A DNA stretch of 49,632 bases from Candidatus Nitrosocosmicus sp. (GTDB taxonomy: Archaea > Thermoproteota > Nitrososphaeria > Nitrososphaerales > Nitrososphaeraceae), in the NCBI GenBank assembly GCA_031177355.1, contig JAPSGR010000012.1, positions 1 through 49,632 on the forward strand. The letters run 5' to 3'. Position numbers and translations under genes: made by a program. This document shows, piece by piece, positions 18,284-27,395 of the stretch. How positions within the stretch are numbered: position 1 is the stretch's first letter; every line of letters begins with the position of its first letter. The notes beneath the pieces were generated by a model. The model had not been told where the DNA came from. It ran no database searches and was given only the letters and a program-made list of their open reading frames with translations.

Positions 18284-18901
18284 CTAATTATTTACTAAAA
18301 TGGACTGTAATCCATTAACAATATATTGAATTGCAATGGCGGCCACAAGAATAGCAAACACCCTCGTAATTATTAAAGATCCTCGTCTTCCAAGGATTCT
18401 ATAAATAGGATCAGTAAGATAATATATCACATATGTTAATCCAATAACAATTACAATTGAAACCATAGTTATCATTAATCCAGAGGTTTGAAAAGATAGT
18501 ATAACAGCAGCTATAGCGCCTGGTCCAGCCAGTAGAGGAAAAGCCAAAGGTATTACCCCTGAATCATCAGATATATTTTCTCCATATCTCCAACTGCCAT
18601 GAGTAAGTAACTCGACAGATATTATGAATAGCAATATTCCACCTGCAATCATAAAGCTTGCTATTGTTATTCCAAAAATTGATAGGATTTGTGTTCCTGC
18701 TATAGCAAACACCATGAGAAGTATTCCTGCAGTTATTACAGCCGTTTTAGATATTTCATTTCTCTCTTTCTTTGATTTCTTATCCGTAATGGAAATAAAC
18801 AGTGGAATAGTCCCGAGAGGGTCTATGACTACAAATAACGCAATGACAGTTCTCAACAAATCCAATCCAAAGGTATTAAAAATATTGACAAAAACTTCCA
18901 T
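18284..18901 (-). CDS. MarC-family integral membrane protein
   Basis: The 205-residue protein has six hydrophobic helices and the MarC signatures: VVIDPLGTIPLFISIT (about residues 23-38), MIAGGILLFIISVELLTHG and PLAFPLLAGPGAIAAVIL. The length matches the family (about 200). MarC proteins are widespread, were once thought to be antibiotic exporters, and have no firmly established transport substrate. The start ATG at 18901 gives a normal N-terminus. No operon partner. Confidence 0.9.
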   Translation of the reverse strand: MEVFVNIFNTFGLDLLRTVIALFVVIDPLGTIPLFISITDKKSKKERNEISKTAVITAGILLMVFAIAGTQILSIFGITIASFMIAGGILLFIISVELLTHGSWRYGENISDDSGVIPLAFPLLAGPGAIAAVILSFQTSGLMITMVSIVIVIGLTYVIYYLTDPIYRILGRRGSLIITRVFAILVAAIAIQYIVNGLQSILVNN

Positions 18902-19068
18902 TAGGATTTACCTATGTAAAACAACTAAAACAAAGAAAATGAACAGGTATTTCACACCTTAGTTATAAGTACATAGTTATAATAATTATCCATTTTCTTA
19001 TTGGTAGACATATAATTTTACTCAATAAATAATAAAGTGTTGTCCTAACAACAAAATAGTATACTATG

Positions 19069-19230
19069 CTATTGTCTGTCTTTTCCTTGATTTAGACATT
19101 CGTTACAAATCCAATTGTTTTCAATATATTTTCCCTCCTTAATCTCACCCTCCTTTCGCACTTCTGGTTCAACATGATCGGTAACAACAGATCCACATTC
19201 ACGACAAGTAGGAGCGATATTTTTGACCAT
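19069..19230 (-). CDS. 53-residue two-CxxC zinc-ribbon-like protein
   Basis: The short ORF runs from ATG 19230 to TAG 19069. It has a CRECG pair near residues 9-12 and an NWICNECL pair near 42-45, a classic four-Cys zinc-ribbon spacing, with a charged middle (EVRKEGEIKEGKY). A TATA-like ttatatac (minus strand, about 19262-19270) is about 35 nt upstream. Too small for ordinary gene calling but composition and paired CxxC motifs are convincing. It may bind nucleic acid or protein; no specific family was recognised. It opens the run of Cys-rich small proteins at 19-26 kb. Confidence 0.7.
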   Translation of the reverse strand: MVKNIAPTCRECGSVVTDHVEPEVRKEGEIKEGKYIENNWICNECLNQGKDRQ

Positions 19231-19577
19231 TAGACATCTTAGTCAACAATGTTATTAAAAGTATATAACCTCTTTCATAATAGTTAACTTTATTATCCAT
19301 CGATAATAGCATACAGTGTCTTTGTAGACCTGGTGACGCATTACTATAGCAATGATGAAAACGAAAAGATTCGGCTCTTAAATATTAATTGATAAATTAA
19401 TATGTATATATTAATGACATATTTTCTCATCAAACATAAATCTCTCGCAACCGAAAATGACTTTAAATCAATTGTGACGAATATTCAACCCATATCTCTA
19501 CAGCAATGATTAAAATGGTTATGTGCACCAAAATTAAATGATTTTATCTATTTATAGTATGTTTTAAAATATATTCC
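19231..19577. other. Intergenic, 347 bp
   Basis: It contains the divergent promoters of the 19230 (minus) and 19578 (plus) Cys-protein genes; tttatagtatg around 19552 is the likely plus-strand TATA element. No ORF was recognised. Confidence 0.4.
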
Positions 19578-19859
19578 ATGAGTACCACTAATTTTATGTC
19601 CACACAAAAAATTCCACAAGAAGCAACTCAGCTAAATAAATTGACAAAGGTTTCTTCCGGATATATGGAACTGAGTAATTTTAAAGATTCCGACACACAT
19701 AAGGGGTATTTCTGTTATAATTGTATTTACTTTATAAAGCCAAATCATTGTGCAATTGTTACTGATGAAGGCCAGGACCTACATGGTAATATATCCAACG
19801 AAATAGCTCCACATGGAATATGTTCATTATGGACACCTAATGAGGAAGAGATAAAGTAA
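19578..19859 (+). CDS. Four-Cys small protein, paralogue A
   Basis: The 93-residue soluble protein has GYFCYNCIYF (C46, C49), then C58 and C82 in PHGICSLW. The four Cys with 2, 8 and 23 intervening residues could ligate zinc or an iron-sulfur cluster; the spacing is loosely like high-potential iron-sulfur proteins but not identical. The segment IVTDEGQDLHG and IAPHG are shared with the next gene, showing duplication. TAA is followed after one base by the ATG of that paralogue, so the two are certainly co-transcribed and probably translationally coupled. There is no signal peptide. Function unknown; a heteromeric redox or metal-binding pair is an inference. Confidence 0.75.
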   Translation: MSTTNFMSTQKIPQEATQLNKLTKVSSGYMELSNFKDSDTHKGYFCYNCIYFIKPNHCAIVTDEGQDLHGNISNEIAPHGICSLWTPNEEEIK

Positions 19860-19860
19860 A

Positions 19861-20154
19861 ATGTCTGAGAAGAATATAATTGAAAAAGCTGCTGACGTTG
19901 TTGGAAATATAACTAAGTTTCAAAAACAATCAAAACTACAAGCAGCATATCTTGAAAGAGACGAGTTTAAAACATCTAAGTTAGATTCTGGTTATTTTTG
20001 TTATAATTGTATTTACTGGGTAGATTCAATGGGCGGAAGATGTATGATAGTCTCTGATGAAGGTCCTGATGTATTCGGAAAAACATCAGGAGTAATTGCT
20101 CCCCATGGTTGTTGTAATGGGTATCAACCAAATAACGACAAAATCAAGCATTAA
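19861..20154 (+). CDS. Four-Cys small protein, paralogue B
   Basis: The 97-residue protein is clearly related to its upstream neighbour: GYFCYNCIYW (C47, C50), C61 in GGRCMIVSDEGPDVFG and a double Cys in APHGCCNGYQP (C84, C85). The extra Cys and a two-residue longer loop between the second and third ligands distinguish it from paralogue A. An N-terminal amphipathic helix (about 1-35) precedes the Cys core. The start codon is 1 nt after the stop of paralogue A. The conserved core suggests an Fe-S or zinc site; which metal cannot be told from sequence. Confidence 0.75.
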   Translation: MSEKNIIEKAADVVGNITKFQKQSKLQAAYLERDEFKTSKLDSGYFCYNCIYWVDSMGGRCMIVSDEGPDVFGKTSGVIAPHGCCNGYQPNNDKIKH

Positions 20155-20498
20155 AACATACAAGTCAATGGAATAAAATGAAATTCAATAAAAATATTGA
20201 ATAAAAGAAACCCGAGTCCCCAGAAAGTCAACTACACCGTTACATTAATAATTCTAATGCCTGAAATTCAATTAATTTGTTAGAAACTACCATCGAGTAG
20301 AGTGGGCGTGCCTTCTGAGTTACTATGTTTTAATACTCGGTATCAGATTATTAGTTACTCAATTTTATAACTTTTTAGCGGTATTCCGTAAATTCGATGC
20401 GAAAATATTCTGCTTTAATTATATAGAATAATTTAAGATATTTTAGTTACACTAGGGATTTAAAATTTAGTCGCGTATCAATCATGATTAATTGAGTC
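20155..20498. other. Intergenic, 344 bp
   Basis: It contains short imperfect repeats around ctcgg/gagt (20290-20345) without clear structure. No ORF or terminator was recognised. Confidence 0.35.
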
Positions 20499-20810
20499 AT
20501 GTCGGTGATGATAAGAAGCAAAAAATCCAAAATAAGGAAACATAAAAGCTATTATGATTCCTTGTATGATGCACTTGTTTATTTAAACCATCATCCTATC
20601 CCATTAACTAAATATAGAATTACTTCAAATAAACATATATTGTTATTACTCTTATCTTATAGACTGGTCATCATGGTTACAGATAGAAATTTACTATCAA
20701 GTATAAATCATAACGAAGTTCCTCATTATACTATATCTCCAGAAGGAGTAGAATTTATTAGACGGTACGAGTCACTCCAAGACTTAATTAAATTGAAAAG
20801 TACATTATAA
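20499..20810 (+). CDS. Winged-helix DNA-binding protein
   Basis: The 103-residue basic protein has an N-terminal Lys/Arg patch, then a helix-turn-helix-like region (YDSLYDALVYL ... LTKYRITSNKHILLLLLSYR). It ends with the wing and C-terminal helix HYTISPEGVEFIRRYESLQDLI, the hallmark of the archaeal ArnR1-like / HTH_45 winged-helix family. Such proteins are usually small transcription regulators, often dimerising through the last helix. No ligand domain. The nearest upstream genes are the four-Cys pair, but the spacing (344 bp) does not indicate an operon. The target is unknown. Confidence 0.78.
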   Translation: MSVMIRSKKSKIRKHKSYYDSLYDALVYLNHHPIPLTKYRITSNKHILLLLLSYRLVIMVTDRNLLSSINHNEVPHYTISPEGVEFIRRYESLQDLIKLKSTL

Positions 20811-21750
20811 CCATATAGTCAAATTAGCATCATTGATTCATCCTTTTAGTATATAAACCTCTCTCGCATCAAAGTCGGTAGGTTTCATTAAATCTATCAC
20901 ATGATAATTTGTGTCTAACAATAAAGAGAAACGGCTTTCATGTTATTATAAACATCTCTGTTAATATTGAATATAAATAATATCCACTTGGGTATCAAAA
21001 ATTTGAATTTTGTTTTGTTTTAAAGATTTATCATGAACCTATTATCCAGAGGTCAGTCTAATAAAATATATTAAAAAAAGTGATATGATCTCGACCAATT
21101 CATATATCTATTTTACTGACTAGAGATTACTTCTAATCAAAAACAGCAATAGTAACGTGCAGTTTTAGCAAAATAGCAATGCCTTACGAACTAGAGCCCT
21201 TTGGAAGAAGAACAATTCGTGTGAAACCAAGAGTTATTTAAACAAACTTCTTTAATTCTACCATTCGAGTTAAAAAACCTCAAAATTCAAATTCGCCATA
21301 TTGAGAATATATGAAAAACATAGAGCAAAACTTTACATAATTAATGAAGAGTAACAATTCTGCTCCAGATCATGTTGCAAAAAGTAGTATTTGAATTAAT
21401 CCATACTAACAACCAAAAAAAGATATTGGGTTGGAAGGATATTGAGAAATGGATAAATGCGAAAAAAAGAGTTATGTGATGAATTTCATGATAAATTAAT
21501 GTATATGTAGGCGTTGTTTATAGATTGTCCAAATATTTATTTGGCAAGAGAATATTTATGCAAAGAAACATGAGTACAAAGACTAATAGCGGTATGATAA
21601 AAAAATATAGAATGGTAGATACTTTTTATTGATATATATGCCTTGATAAACAATGGTCTTTGATAAAGCATAGGAATTCAGACTTTTGATAATTTAAAGG
21701 TCCGGGGTCGAAATGCTTAACTATTTAACAAATTGTGCAAAAATAACAAC
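20811..21750. other. Intergenic, 940 bp, with micro-ORF candidates
   Basis: A 20-codon frame at 21179-21241 encodes a strikingly protein-like basic peptide (MPYELEPFGRR then TIRVKPRV) but has no TATA box at the expected distance. A 16-codon frame (about 21344-21394) is weaker. No larger gene or RNA was recognised. Confidence 0.35.
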
Positions 21751-22080
21751 ATGTATAGAACATTATTTTTAGTTTTAATTGTACCCATACTGGTAGGTTA
21801 TGGGGTAAATGCATATGCTACTAGTGGCCCACTCGGAGTTTTTGATAATAAGTCAGATAGCAACCCAAATGTGTCTTTTTTGCCAGGTGAGGGAAACATG
21901 ACCTTTACAGATAATAATAACATAACAGTAGGGCAAGAGAAAGCACTTAATAATACAATTGGAAATGCTACAGAATTTAATCAACCTAACTTTAATGCAA
22001 GTAAACCCATAGTTGAATACGATAGTAATTCTTCTGATTGGACTAAAATACATCCGTTCGATGAGGGAAGAAGTGACTAA
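21751..22080 (+). CDS. Secreted Asn-rich protein
   Basis: The 109-residue protein starts at the ATG at 21751; an in-frame TTG at 21733 would add six residues, but tatttaac about 26 nt before the ATG fits the promoter pattern here. The signal peptide (YRTLFLVLIVPILVGYGVNAYA) is followed by an Asn/Asp/Ser-rich mature chain with several N-X-T/S sequons (NVSF, NMTF, NITV, NNTI, NATE, NASK). No Cys or domain was recognised. It is probably an exported, glycosylated surface protein. A T7 tract follows at 22103-22109. Confidence 0.65.
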   Translation: MYRTLFLVLIVPILVGYGVNAYATSGPLGVFDNKSDSNPNVSFLPGEGNMTFTDNNNITVGQEKALNNTIGNATEFNQPNFNASKPIVEYDSNSSDWTKIHPFDEGRSD

Positions 22081-22102
22081 TCCTATCAATAAAAAATAAA
22101 CA

Positions 22103-22109
22103 TTTTTTT
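22103..22109 (+). terminator. T-tract after the secreted Asn-rich protein gene
   Basis: Seven T residues lie 23 nt after the stop codon, in an A/T-biased tail. This is a plausible oligo-T terminator without a stem. Confidence 0.4.
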
Positions 22110-22152
22110 GTTACCTCAGGTTAATACTCTTATAGGTATCAAAGCCACTTTA

Positions 22153-22428
22153 CTATTCAAAACCATATAGATCGTCAGGATTGGCATTTTTACTAAAAGG
22201 TTTTTTATAAAAAAAATAATCCTTATCGGATTGAAGATCTATTGCAACATTCTCCTCAAGCTCACTCTTGTTACAAGTATTACTTTGTTCGATATTTAGG
22301 TCAACTATATTCTCTATGCTTTCAGCATATAACCACAATCCCTCACATCCCGGACATTTGCTAATCTCATCATTGTTTTGTACAATTAATTGCATTTCCA
22401 AAAAGCAGTGGGGACATTGCATAGACAA
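22153..22428 (-). CDS. TFIIB-type zinc-ribbon (zf-TFIIB) protein
   Basis: The 91-residue protein has N-terminal CPHC (C5, C8) and KCPGCEGLWL (C25, C28 then the Gly-x-Trp-Leu hallmark), the zf-TFIIB small zinc-ribbon signature. The remaining 60 residues are acidic and Tyr/Phe-containing with no further motif. Proteins of this type usually bind a single zinc ion and occur as small stand-alone proteins; function is unknown. It belongs to the Cys-rich series of this region. A perfect TGACGTCA palindrome (22561-22568) lies about 135 bp upstream, with unclear relevance. Confidence 0.78.
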   Translation of the reverse strand: MSMQCPHCFLEMQLIVQNNDEISKCPGCEGLWLYAESIENIVDLNIEQSNTCNKSELEENVAIDLQSDKDYFFYKKPFSKNANPDDLYGFE

Positions 22429-22647
22429 ATATTAGATCGGTTTATCATTTATAACCTATATGATGCAGTTTATAGTACAAAAATTTTCGATCAAAATCTA
22501 ACATATTTTTTGCCTATTATTTGCAAAATTTTGCAATCTTAACAAATGTTTAGTGTATGATGACGTCAGTGTCTGGATATGATAGACAGACGGCTTAGAG
22601 GATTGTGCACTTGTCATACTGAAAAGTTTTCTAATAAGGATAAAAAA

Positions 22648-22857
22648 TTAGAATTTTAAGAGTTTCAATTTCTCCATGGCTTCATTCTCTTTTGGAGGTG
22701 GGACTTCGTCTGAATATTCATATATACCTAGGATTAGCCGATGGCAGCTCGGACAGAACTGGTGATAGATTTCGTGATTCATCTTTGTCTTTTTGTTCCA
22801 TCTCCACCTTTTTTCCATTTGTGGTTGAAAAGTAATTGTACAATGTGGACAATGCAT
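22648..22857 (-). CDS. Small two-CxxC zinc-finger protein
   Basis: The 69-residue protein starts at the ATG at 22857 (MHCPHC); upstream codons of the longer frame (to 22920) are unconvincing and include promoter-like tttaatatag. Cys pairs C3/C6 and C35/C38 flank a basic, aromatic-rich loop (MEKRWRWNKKTKMNHEIYHQ). The arrangement resembles the Zn-binding N-terminal tip of DUF4145-type proteins, but the rest of that domain is absent. It is probably a nucleic-acid- or protein-binding zinc module. Unusually, the 10-bp palindrome attgtacaat (22835-22844) lies in the coding sequence, likely by chance. Confidence 0.65.
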   Translation of the reverse strand: MHCPHCTITFQPQMEKRWRWNKKTKMNHEIYHQFCPSCHRLILGIYEYSDEVPPPKENEAMEKLKLLKF

Positions 22858-23800
22858 TCTACCTACTATGTGCAAATAAACTATATTAAATGTACAAATG
22901 TTAAATAAAATACAAGACAATCTAAATATTCGATTTGTGTATTTTTATAGTAACATACATAGATTTCTAAAACATCGTTTCGGTATAGGACGAAAAAGAC
23001 ACTCCACTAAATTGGTGATCGGGCATTAAACAACCGTGCAAGAGAGACACCCAAATAATTTTGATTATTCCCTCAAAACAATTGTGAAATAAAAGACTTT
23101 TATAATTCATTCATTTTCAAATTGTGATTAAATTTAGTTAATATAGACCACGATCAAATGTTTTGATGTAACTGAAATGAATTTGATGTCTGCCTCGCGA
23201 TGTCATACCTTAATTATATCTCGCTATTAAAAAAGAGATCTAGTCATTTTATCAAGTGGTACATTTACGAGTTACGGGCATCATGCTTTTGAAAATTATT
23301 TTCCCATGCTTGAAATACATTACAAACCAAGTTCCAAACAATGCTAGTTTTGGGCTTGTTGACATCTGTTCCTGCCTGCTTAAATGATATATCTTTGTTC
23401 ATAACCGACCCCTGCATTGGATTTTCAGTGGTGTAATCATGTTATTGGAAATTAGTACCATACTATATTACTTTTCTCATAACTATAGGTGCAGGATTTA
23501 TTGATATAAACACAAAATGCAAGTGAATTGGTCAATATGATCAAGACAATGATAGGGGTATCCTGCGATGATTGATCATCTCTCATAACTATATCAAGAA
23601 TATATGTTAAATAATAATTGGACTGTATCGGGTTAAAGAACTTTAACTTTCTTTTGTAATATTCTGAGCGACAAATCCTGAATACAATAATTTGGGATAC
23701 GATAGTCAATTGGATTCAAATTTCAAATTAATTTCGCTCTATAATATCAGCACTCAAAAATGTTAATTAAGTATATTCTTGAAGAATTTCATTGAAATCA
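22858..23800. other. Intergenic, 943 bp
   Basis: An 85-codon minus-strand frame (23452-23709) has irregular composition and no promoter and was not called. The TATA-like agtatatt (about 23770-23777) lies 24-31 nt before the next gene. No RNA gene was recognised. Confidence 0.4.
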
Positions 23801-24382
23801 ATGAGATGTAATCACGTTATCACTATCCACTTGTCTATTACATTGTTACTTCTATCGTCATTGATTTCAAGCGTTATGGCTCAGAATATACCTTTAGTCA
23901 ATACATATTCCAATAATATATGCGGTTTGTCTATAGATTATCCTGCTAAGTGGATTGTAAGAGAATTTAATCAAAAGTATAAATCTGGACCATCCACCCT
24001 TTTCGTAATGGCTGAGATAAGACCCAATACACCAGATGGTTTTAGAAATGTGGTGGAATTGGAAGCTGAAGAGATTTCTGTATATCAAGATAGATCCCTC
24101 AAAGGCATAGGAGAATTTATGGAATATTATCTATCTCAATCAAACGTTAGTATTAAAGAATCAATAAGAAAGGATATACAAAATACTCCTGCATACCAAA
24201 TAATATACGAAAGACTAACTCCAAATGGTAATGTATTGAAAACTCAAGAGGTCTATATCCCTACAGAATATAGCTTGTATATAATTCGGTACGATACAAC
24301 TGGTTCCAATTATTACGACAAATACATTACCCATTTCCGTGATATGATTCAGACACTACAAGTAGACGGCCGGAAATGTTAA
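23801..24382 (+). CDS. Secreted PsbP-like domain protein
   Basis: The 193-residue protein starts at ATG 23801 (an in-frame TTG at 23792 is possible) with a signal peptide ending near SSVMAQ. The mature part has ICGLSIDYPAKWIVREFN, then alternating strands and helices to LYIIRYDTTGSNYYDKYITHFRDMIQTLQV. The 'GxSIxYPxxW' opening and 'TxFxxMIxTLxV' ending are the PsbP/MOG1-like alpha-beta-alpha pattern common among archaeal secreted proteins. Family function in archaea is unknown. The C-terminus is short (DGRKC), with one of only a few Cys. It is monocistronic. Confidence 0.72.
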   Translation: MRCNHVITIHLSITLLLLSSLISSVMAQNIPLVNTYSNNICGLSIDYPAKWIVREFNQKYKSGPSTLFVMAEIRPNTPDGFRNVVELEAEEISVYQDRSLKGIGEFMEYYLSQSNVSIKESIRKDIQNTPAYQIIYERLTPNGNVLKTQEVYIPTEYSLYIIRYDTTGSNYYDKYITHFRDMIQTLQVDGRKC

Positions 24383-24718
24383 AACCCCAGGATATCAATC
24401 TTGAATATTTCAAATAGTTTGATAGCATTCAATTCACGTAAACCCATATTCCAAGTTATTAATAATTTGTATATATTAAGACAACAATCTATCAAGCTTT
24501 TTGGTAAGTTGTTGATAAAAATATTTTATACTAAAAGATATCCAACCCAGTGATACACTCAATCGTAGAGCATTGACTACTATTACGTCAAAGTTCATTG
24601 GCGAAATATATGTCAAACAAAATGCAAAAAAAACTCAAAATATTTGAATCTTAACGTAGATTCTTAAGTAAAAATTGTTTCAAATCAAATTATAGTATAT
24701 CAAACATAACAATTTATA
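24383..24718. other. Intergenic, 336 bp
   Basis: AT-rich; TATA-like ttatagtatatcaaac (about 24691-24706) lies before the next gene. No ORF or structure was recognised. Confidence 0.4.
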
Positions 24719-24994
24719 ATGATATCAGAAAGAGAAAATCGTCTTGTATTGGTTGAAAAGTGCAAATATCTGATGTCAAAGTTACCCTTCGGCGAGTTTG
24801 ATATTGAAGACCTTGACATTACTATCATAGTAATAGAAAGGGAGTCTAAATGGGCTAATAGGCCAACTAAGGAAATATTAATCAACATGGAACCACTTGA
24901 CAACCATGTTTTACAATCATTGTTTACTACCCCAGAGTTAGAAGACTTAGGAAATACATTGACTAGATATATTCAATATAATAGTTATATTTAG
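24719..24994 (+). CDS. Small soluble protein of unknown function
   Basis: The 91-residue acidic protein contains an N-terminal helix (RENRLVLVEKCKYLMSKL), a FGEFDIEDLDITIIVIERESKW strand region and a final helical segment (TPELEDLGNTLTRYIQ). No signal peptide, metal motif or known family. The antisense 67-codon frame overlapping it is rejected, since the plus frame has balanced charge and a TATA box (tatagtatatc) about 20-25 nt upstream. The neighbours give no functional hint. Confidence 0.6.
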   Translation: MISERENRLVLVEKCKYLMSKLPFGEFDIEDLDITIIVIERESKWANRPTKEILINMEPLDNHVLQSLFTTPELEDLGNTLTRYIQYNSYI

Positions 24995-25217
24995 TCAAAT
25001 TTTACATTACTTACTACATTCAGATATTAACACAAGCGATTGATTCAGAAGTGATATAGTTAACAAAGATTTAAAGAGGATGTATAGACCAATTTATGAG
25101 ATATTGGACGGTAGACACATACATAAATAAGTAATTCTACGTATTTTCTCTATAAAATAACCACAATTTAAGTGGGTTGTTTGTCAGATCATCAAAATTA
25201 ATTAAACAAGAAAATGA

Positions 25218-25418
25218 TTACAAGACCTCAAAGTTTTCTATAGTATGAACGTGTCCGTAAGTATGATCATAACAATAATACTGTAGACATCTAGTGCATC
25301 TCGAAATTGGCTTTAAGGTACAGTTCGCATATGAACAGGAATTTGAATCGCTTGTCGTAGCAGATAAAACTGGATTCCTGAGATTATGTTTAGAAATACC
25401 GCTTAATGAGAATGCCAT
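25218..25418 (-). CDS. AN1/B-box-like zinc-finger protein
   Basis: The 66-residue protein has a Cys/His series in its second half: C28, C33, C41, C44, C49, H52, H56, H58. The C44-x4-C49-x2-H52 stretch (CLQYYCYDH) matches the core of AN1-type fingers, although the last ligand is His and spacing of the second His is shorter. It could bind two zinc ions in a cross-brace. Small archaeal AN1/B-box-like proteins are uncharacterised. Composition is clearly non-random; no operon partner. It completes the Cys-rich cluster between 19 and 26 kb. Confidence 0.65.
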   Translation of the reverse strand: MAFSLSGISKHNLRNPVLSATTSDSNSCSYANCTLKPISRCTRCLQYYCYDHTYGHVHTIENFEVL

Positions 25419-26345
25419 TTGTTATATACAGTGTATCTTGAATATTAAAACCTTTTACTCATAGATTTATGTATAACAATATTACTATATATTTCACTTT
25501 ATCATTTATTTCTCTAAATGAATAATTGTGTATATATTTATAGATATCAAGGTTGCGTTGGAGTAAACCTAGCCACTCTTATTATTCCTTGATTTCTGAT
25601 TTTGGGTTTATTCATTTTACTTTCGAGAAATTAACTAGTAGTTGACAAGTCAATACTCCCGTATATACCAAGACAAGCATAGCTTGTCCCACTGAACTCT
25701 CCAATATTGGATAAATTCTAGTAATTAACTCGATACCATTATTTAGCAATGGCATTATATTTAATAGAGGAGTAATTTAGATATAATCGACTTCTTGAAA
25801 AGAGCTTTTTGAATTTCGTGAAGACAACAGACACAAACGCGCTTACGCCCGTGGTATTACAAAAGATTTCTCTTATGAAGAATCGTCTCAAGATTCTTTT
25901 TATTAATATCGCAGTGGACTTAACTGCGGTTATTCTCAAAATAAATCCCATTGAAATTTAAAAATCGAGATACATTGATAAACTTGATAGTGATGGATAA
26001 AAAAGGTGGCCTCCAATCCTTCTTGAGGAACGATAAAAAAATGAAATCAAGACAAATGTCGCAGCACTTTCAGTGGTGGTTGCCTTTCTAACTCTTAATT
26101 TACAAAATGAATCCATTTCTTTGATTTAGTCTTTTTAATACCCATCAACCTACCCAACATAAAACTATCAGAGTATGATTTATTATAATTATTTGAGATC
26201 GTCCTAGAAATTAACCTACCAAACACTCATTTATTCTTGGCGATCCAAACGATAAGATATATTTTGATCTTTTATATTTTGTTATAACTGTGAGCACTTG
26301 CATATATCCAAATAATATGGTCATATTTGAAAAGGAGAAAAAATT
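25419..26345. other. Intergenic, 927 bp
   Basis: A 70-codon minus-strand frame (25739-25951) is Phe/Arg/Ile-rich, lacks a correctly spaced TATA box and was not called. The right end contains the strong Shine-Dalgarno sequence for the next gene. No RNA was recognised. Confidence 0.4.
26332..26337 (+). promoter_or_regulatory. Strong Shine-Dalgarno site (AAGGAG)
   Basis: AAGGAG lies 8 nt before the ATG of the dehydrogenase. Most genes in this window show a TATA box about 26 nt from the start and no ribosome-binding site, so this leader-containing gene stands out. Confidence 0.7.
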
Positions 26346-27395
26346 ATGAAAGCCGCTGTTTTTAGAGAACACAACAAAGATCCCGAAAAAGTAGTAAAGA
26401 TAGAAGACATGGATGTTCCAAAGATAAAACCAAACGAAGTCTTGATCAAAGTAGAAGCAGCAGGGTATAATTATGATGATTTATGGGCTATTTGGGGCAA
26501 GCCGATCAAGGTTCCAATGCCACATATTTCTGGAACAGATATCTCAGGAACGGTTGAAGAGATCGGTGAAGAGGTCACGTCGGTTGTAAAAGGCGACAGA
26601 GTAGTTTCTCATGGAAATCTGAGTTGTCGTATCTGTAGTTTATGTACCTCAGGAAGAGAATATGATTGCGAAAAAAGACAAATTTGGGGTTTTCAAACAG
26701 GTCCGCTGTGGGGAGGTTATTGTCAGTATACACATCTACCAGAAGTAAATGTCGCCAAAATCAACGATAACGTATCATTTAACGATGCGGCAGCTATCTC
26801 TATGGTTGGGTTGACTTCTTGGCATATGCTTGTAGATAGAGCTAGGATTAGACCGGGACAGACTGTTTTGATAATGGGAGGAACAAGTGGAATAGGAATG
26901 GCAGGAATCCAAATTGCGAAATTATATAATTGTACAGTCATCGCCACTGCGGGAAATCAGCAAAAAATGGATAAATGTTTAGAATTGGGCGCAGACAATG
27001 TGGTAAATCACCGAGAAGAGGACTGGTACAAGAAGGTAAGAGACATTACCCATAAAAAAGGGGTAGACATAATATTTGAACATATAGGTAAAACCGTATT
27101 TCCGCAGGAGGTGGCTCTACTTAAGATGGGAGGTACACTTGTATCTACAGGAGCTACAACTGGATATGATTCCAGTATTGATTTACGATATCTTTTCTTC
27201 AGAGGATTAAATATAGTAGGCGCTACTCAAGGAACGAAAGCGGAATTAGAGGAGGTGTTGTTTTGGACCTCAAAAGGAAAAATTAGGCCCCTCATAAATG
27301 CGATATTACCGTTTCAGGATATGGTAAAAGGACATGTTATGATGGCAAAAGGAGATCAATTAGGTAAAACCATTACAACGCCACAAAAACTTTGA
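26346..27395 (+). CDS. MDR-family zinc-type alcohol dehydrogenase / quinone reductase
   Basis: The 349-residue medium-chain dehydrogenase has a GroES-like N-terminal domain, the structural-zinc cysteines C94, C97, C100 and C108 (CRICSLCTSGREYDC), and a Rossmann NAD(P) site at GGTSGIGMAG (about 179-188). The catalytic-zinc Cys expected near residue 40 is absent (AAGYNYDDLW), and the catalytic GHE motif is replaced by PHISGTD. The active-site metal may therefore be missing, as in quinone-oxidoreductase-like members that keep the structural zinc lobe. Hydride transfer to or from NADPH is expected; substrate unknown. Strong Shine-Dalgarno and a more even base composition than its neighbours hint at acquisition from bacteria. 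Confidence 0.88.
   Translation: MKAAVFREHNKDPEKVVKIEDMDVPKIKPNEVLIKVEAAGYNYDDLWAIWGKPIKVPMPHISGTDISGTVEEIGEEVTSVVKGDRVVSHGNLSCRICSLCTSGREYDCEKRQIWGFQTGPLWGGYCQYTHLPEVNVAKINDNVSFNDAAAISMVGLTSWHMLVDRARIRPGQTVLIMGGTSGIGMAGIQIAKLYNCTVIATAGNQQKMDKCLELGADNVVNHREEDWYKKVRDITHKKGVDIIFEHIGKTVFPQEVALLKMGGTLVSTGATTGYDSSIDLRYLFFRGLNIVGATQGTKAELEEVLFWTSKGKIRPLINAILPFQDMVKGHVMMAKGDQLGKTITTPQKL

Noticed and set aside
22561-22568. TGACGTCA palindrome, repeated near 44247
   Set aside because: A common 8-bp palindrome; the two copies have no shared position relative to promoters.
22835-22844. attgtacaat, a third TTGTACAA-containing palindrome
   Set aside because: It lies inside the coding sequence of the small zinc-finger gene at 22648-22857, so it is probably chance and not a copper-locus operator.
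24700-24903. 67-codon frame antisense to the 24719 gene
   Set aside because: The plus-strand frame has balanced charge and a TATA box; the antisense frame is Ser/Ile-rich by mirror effect.
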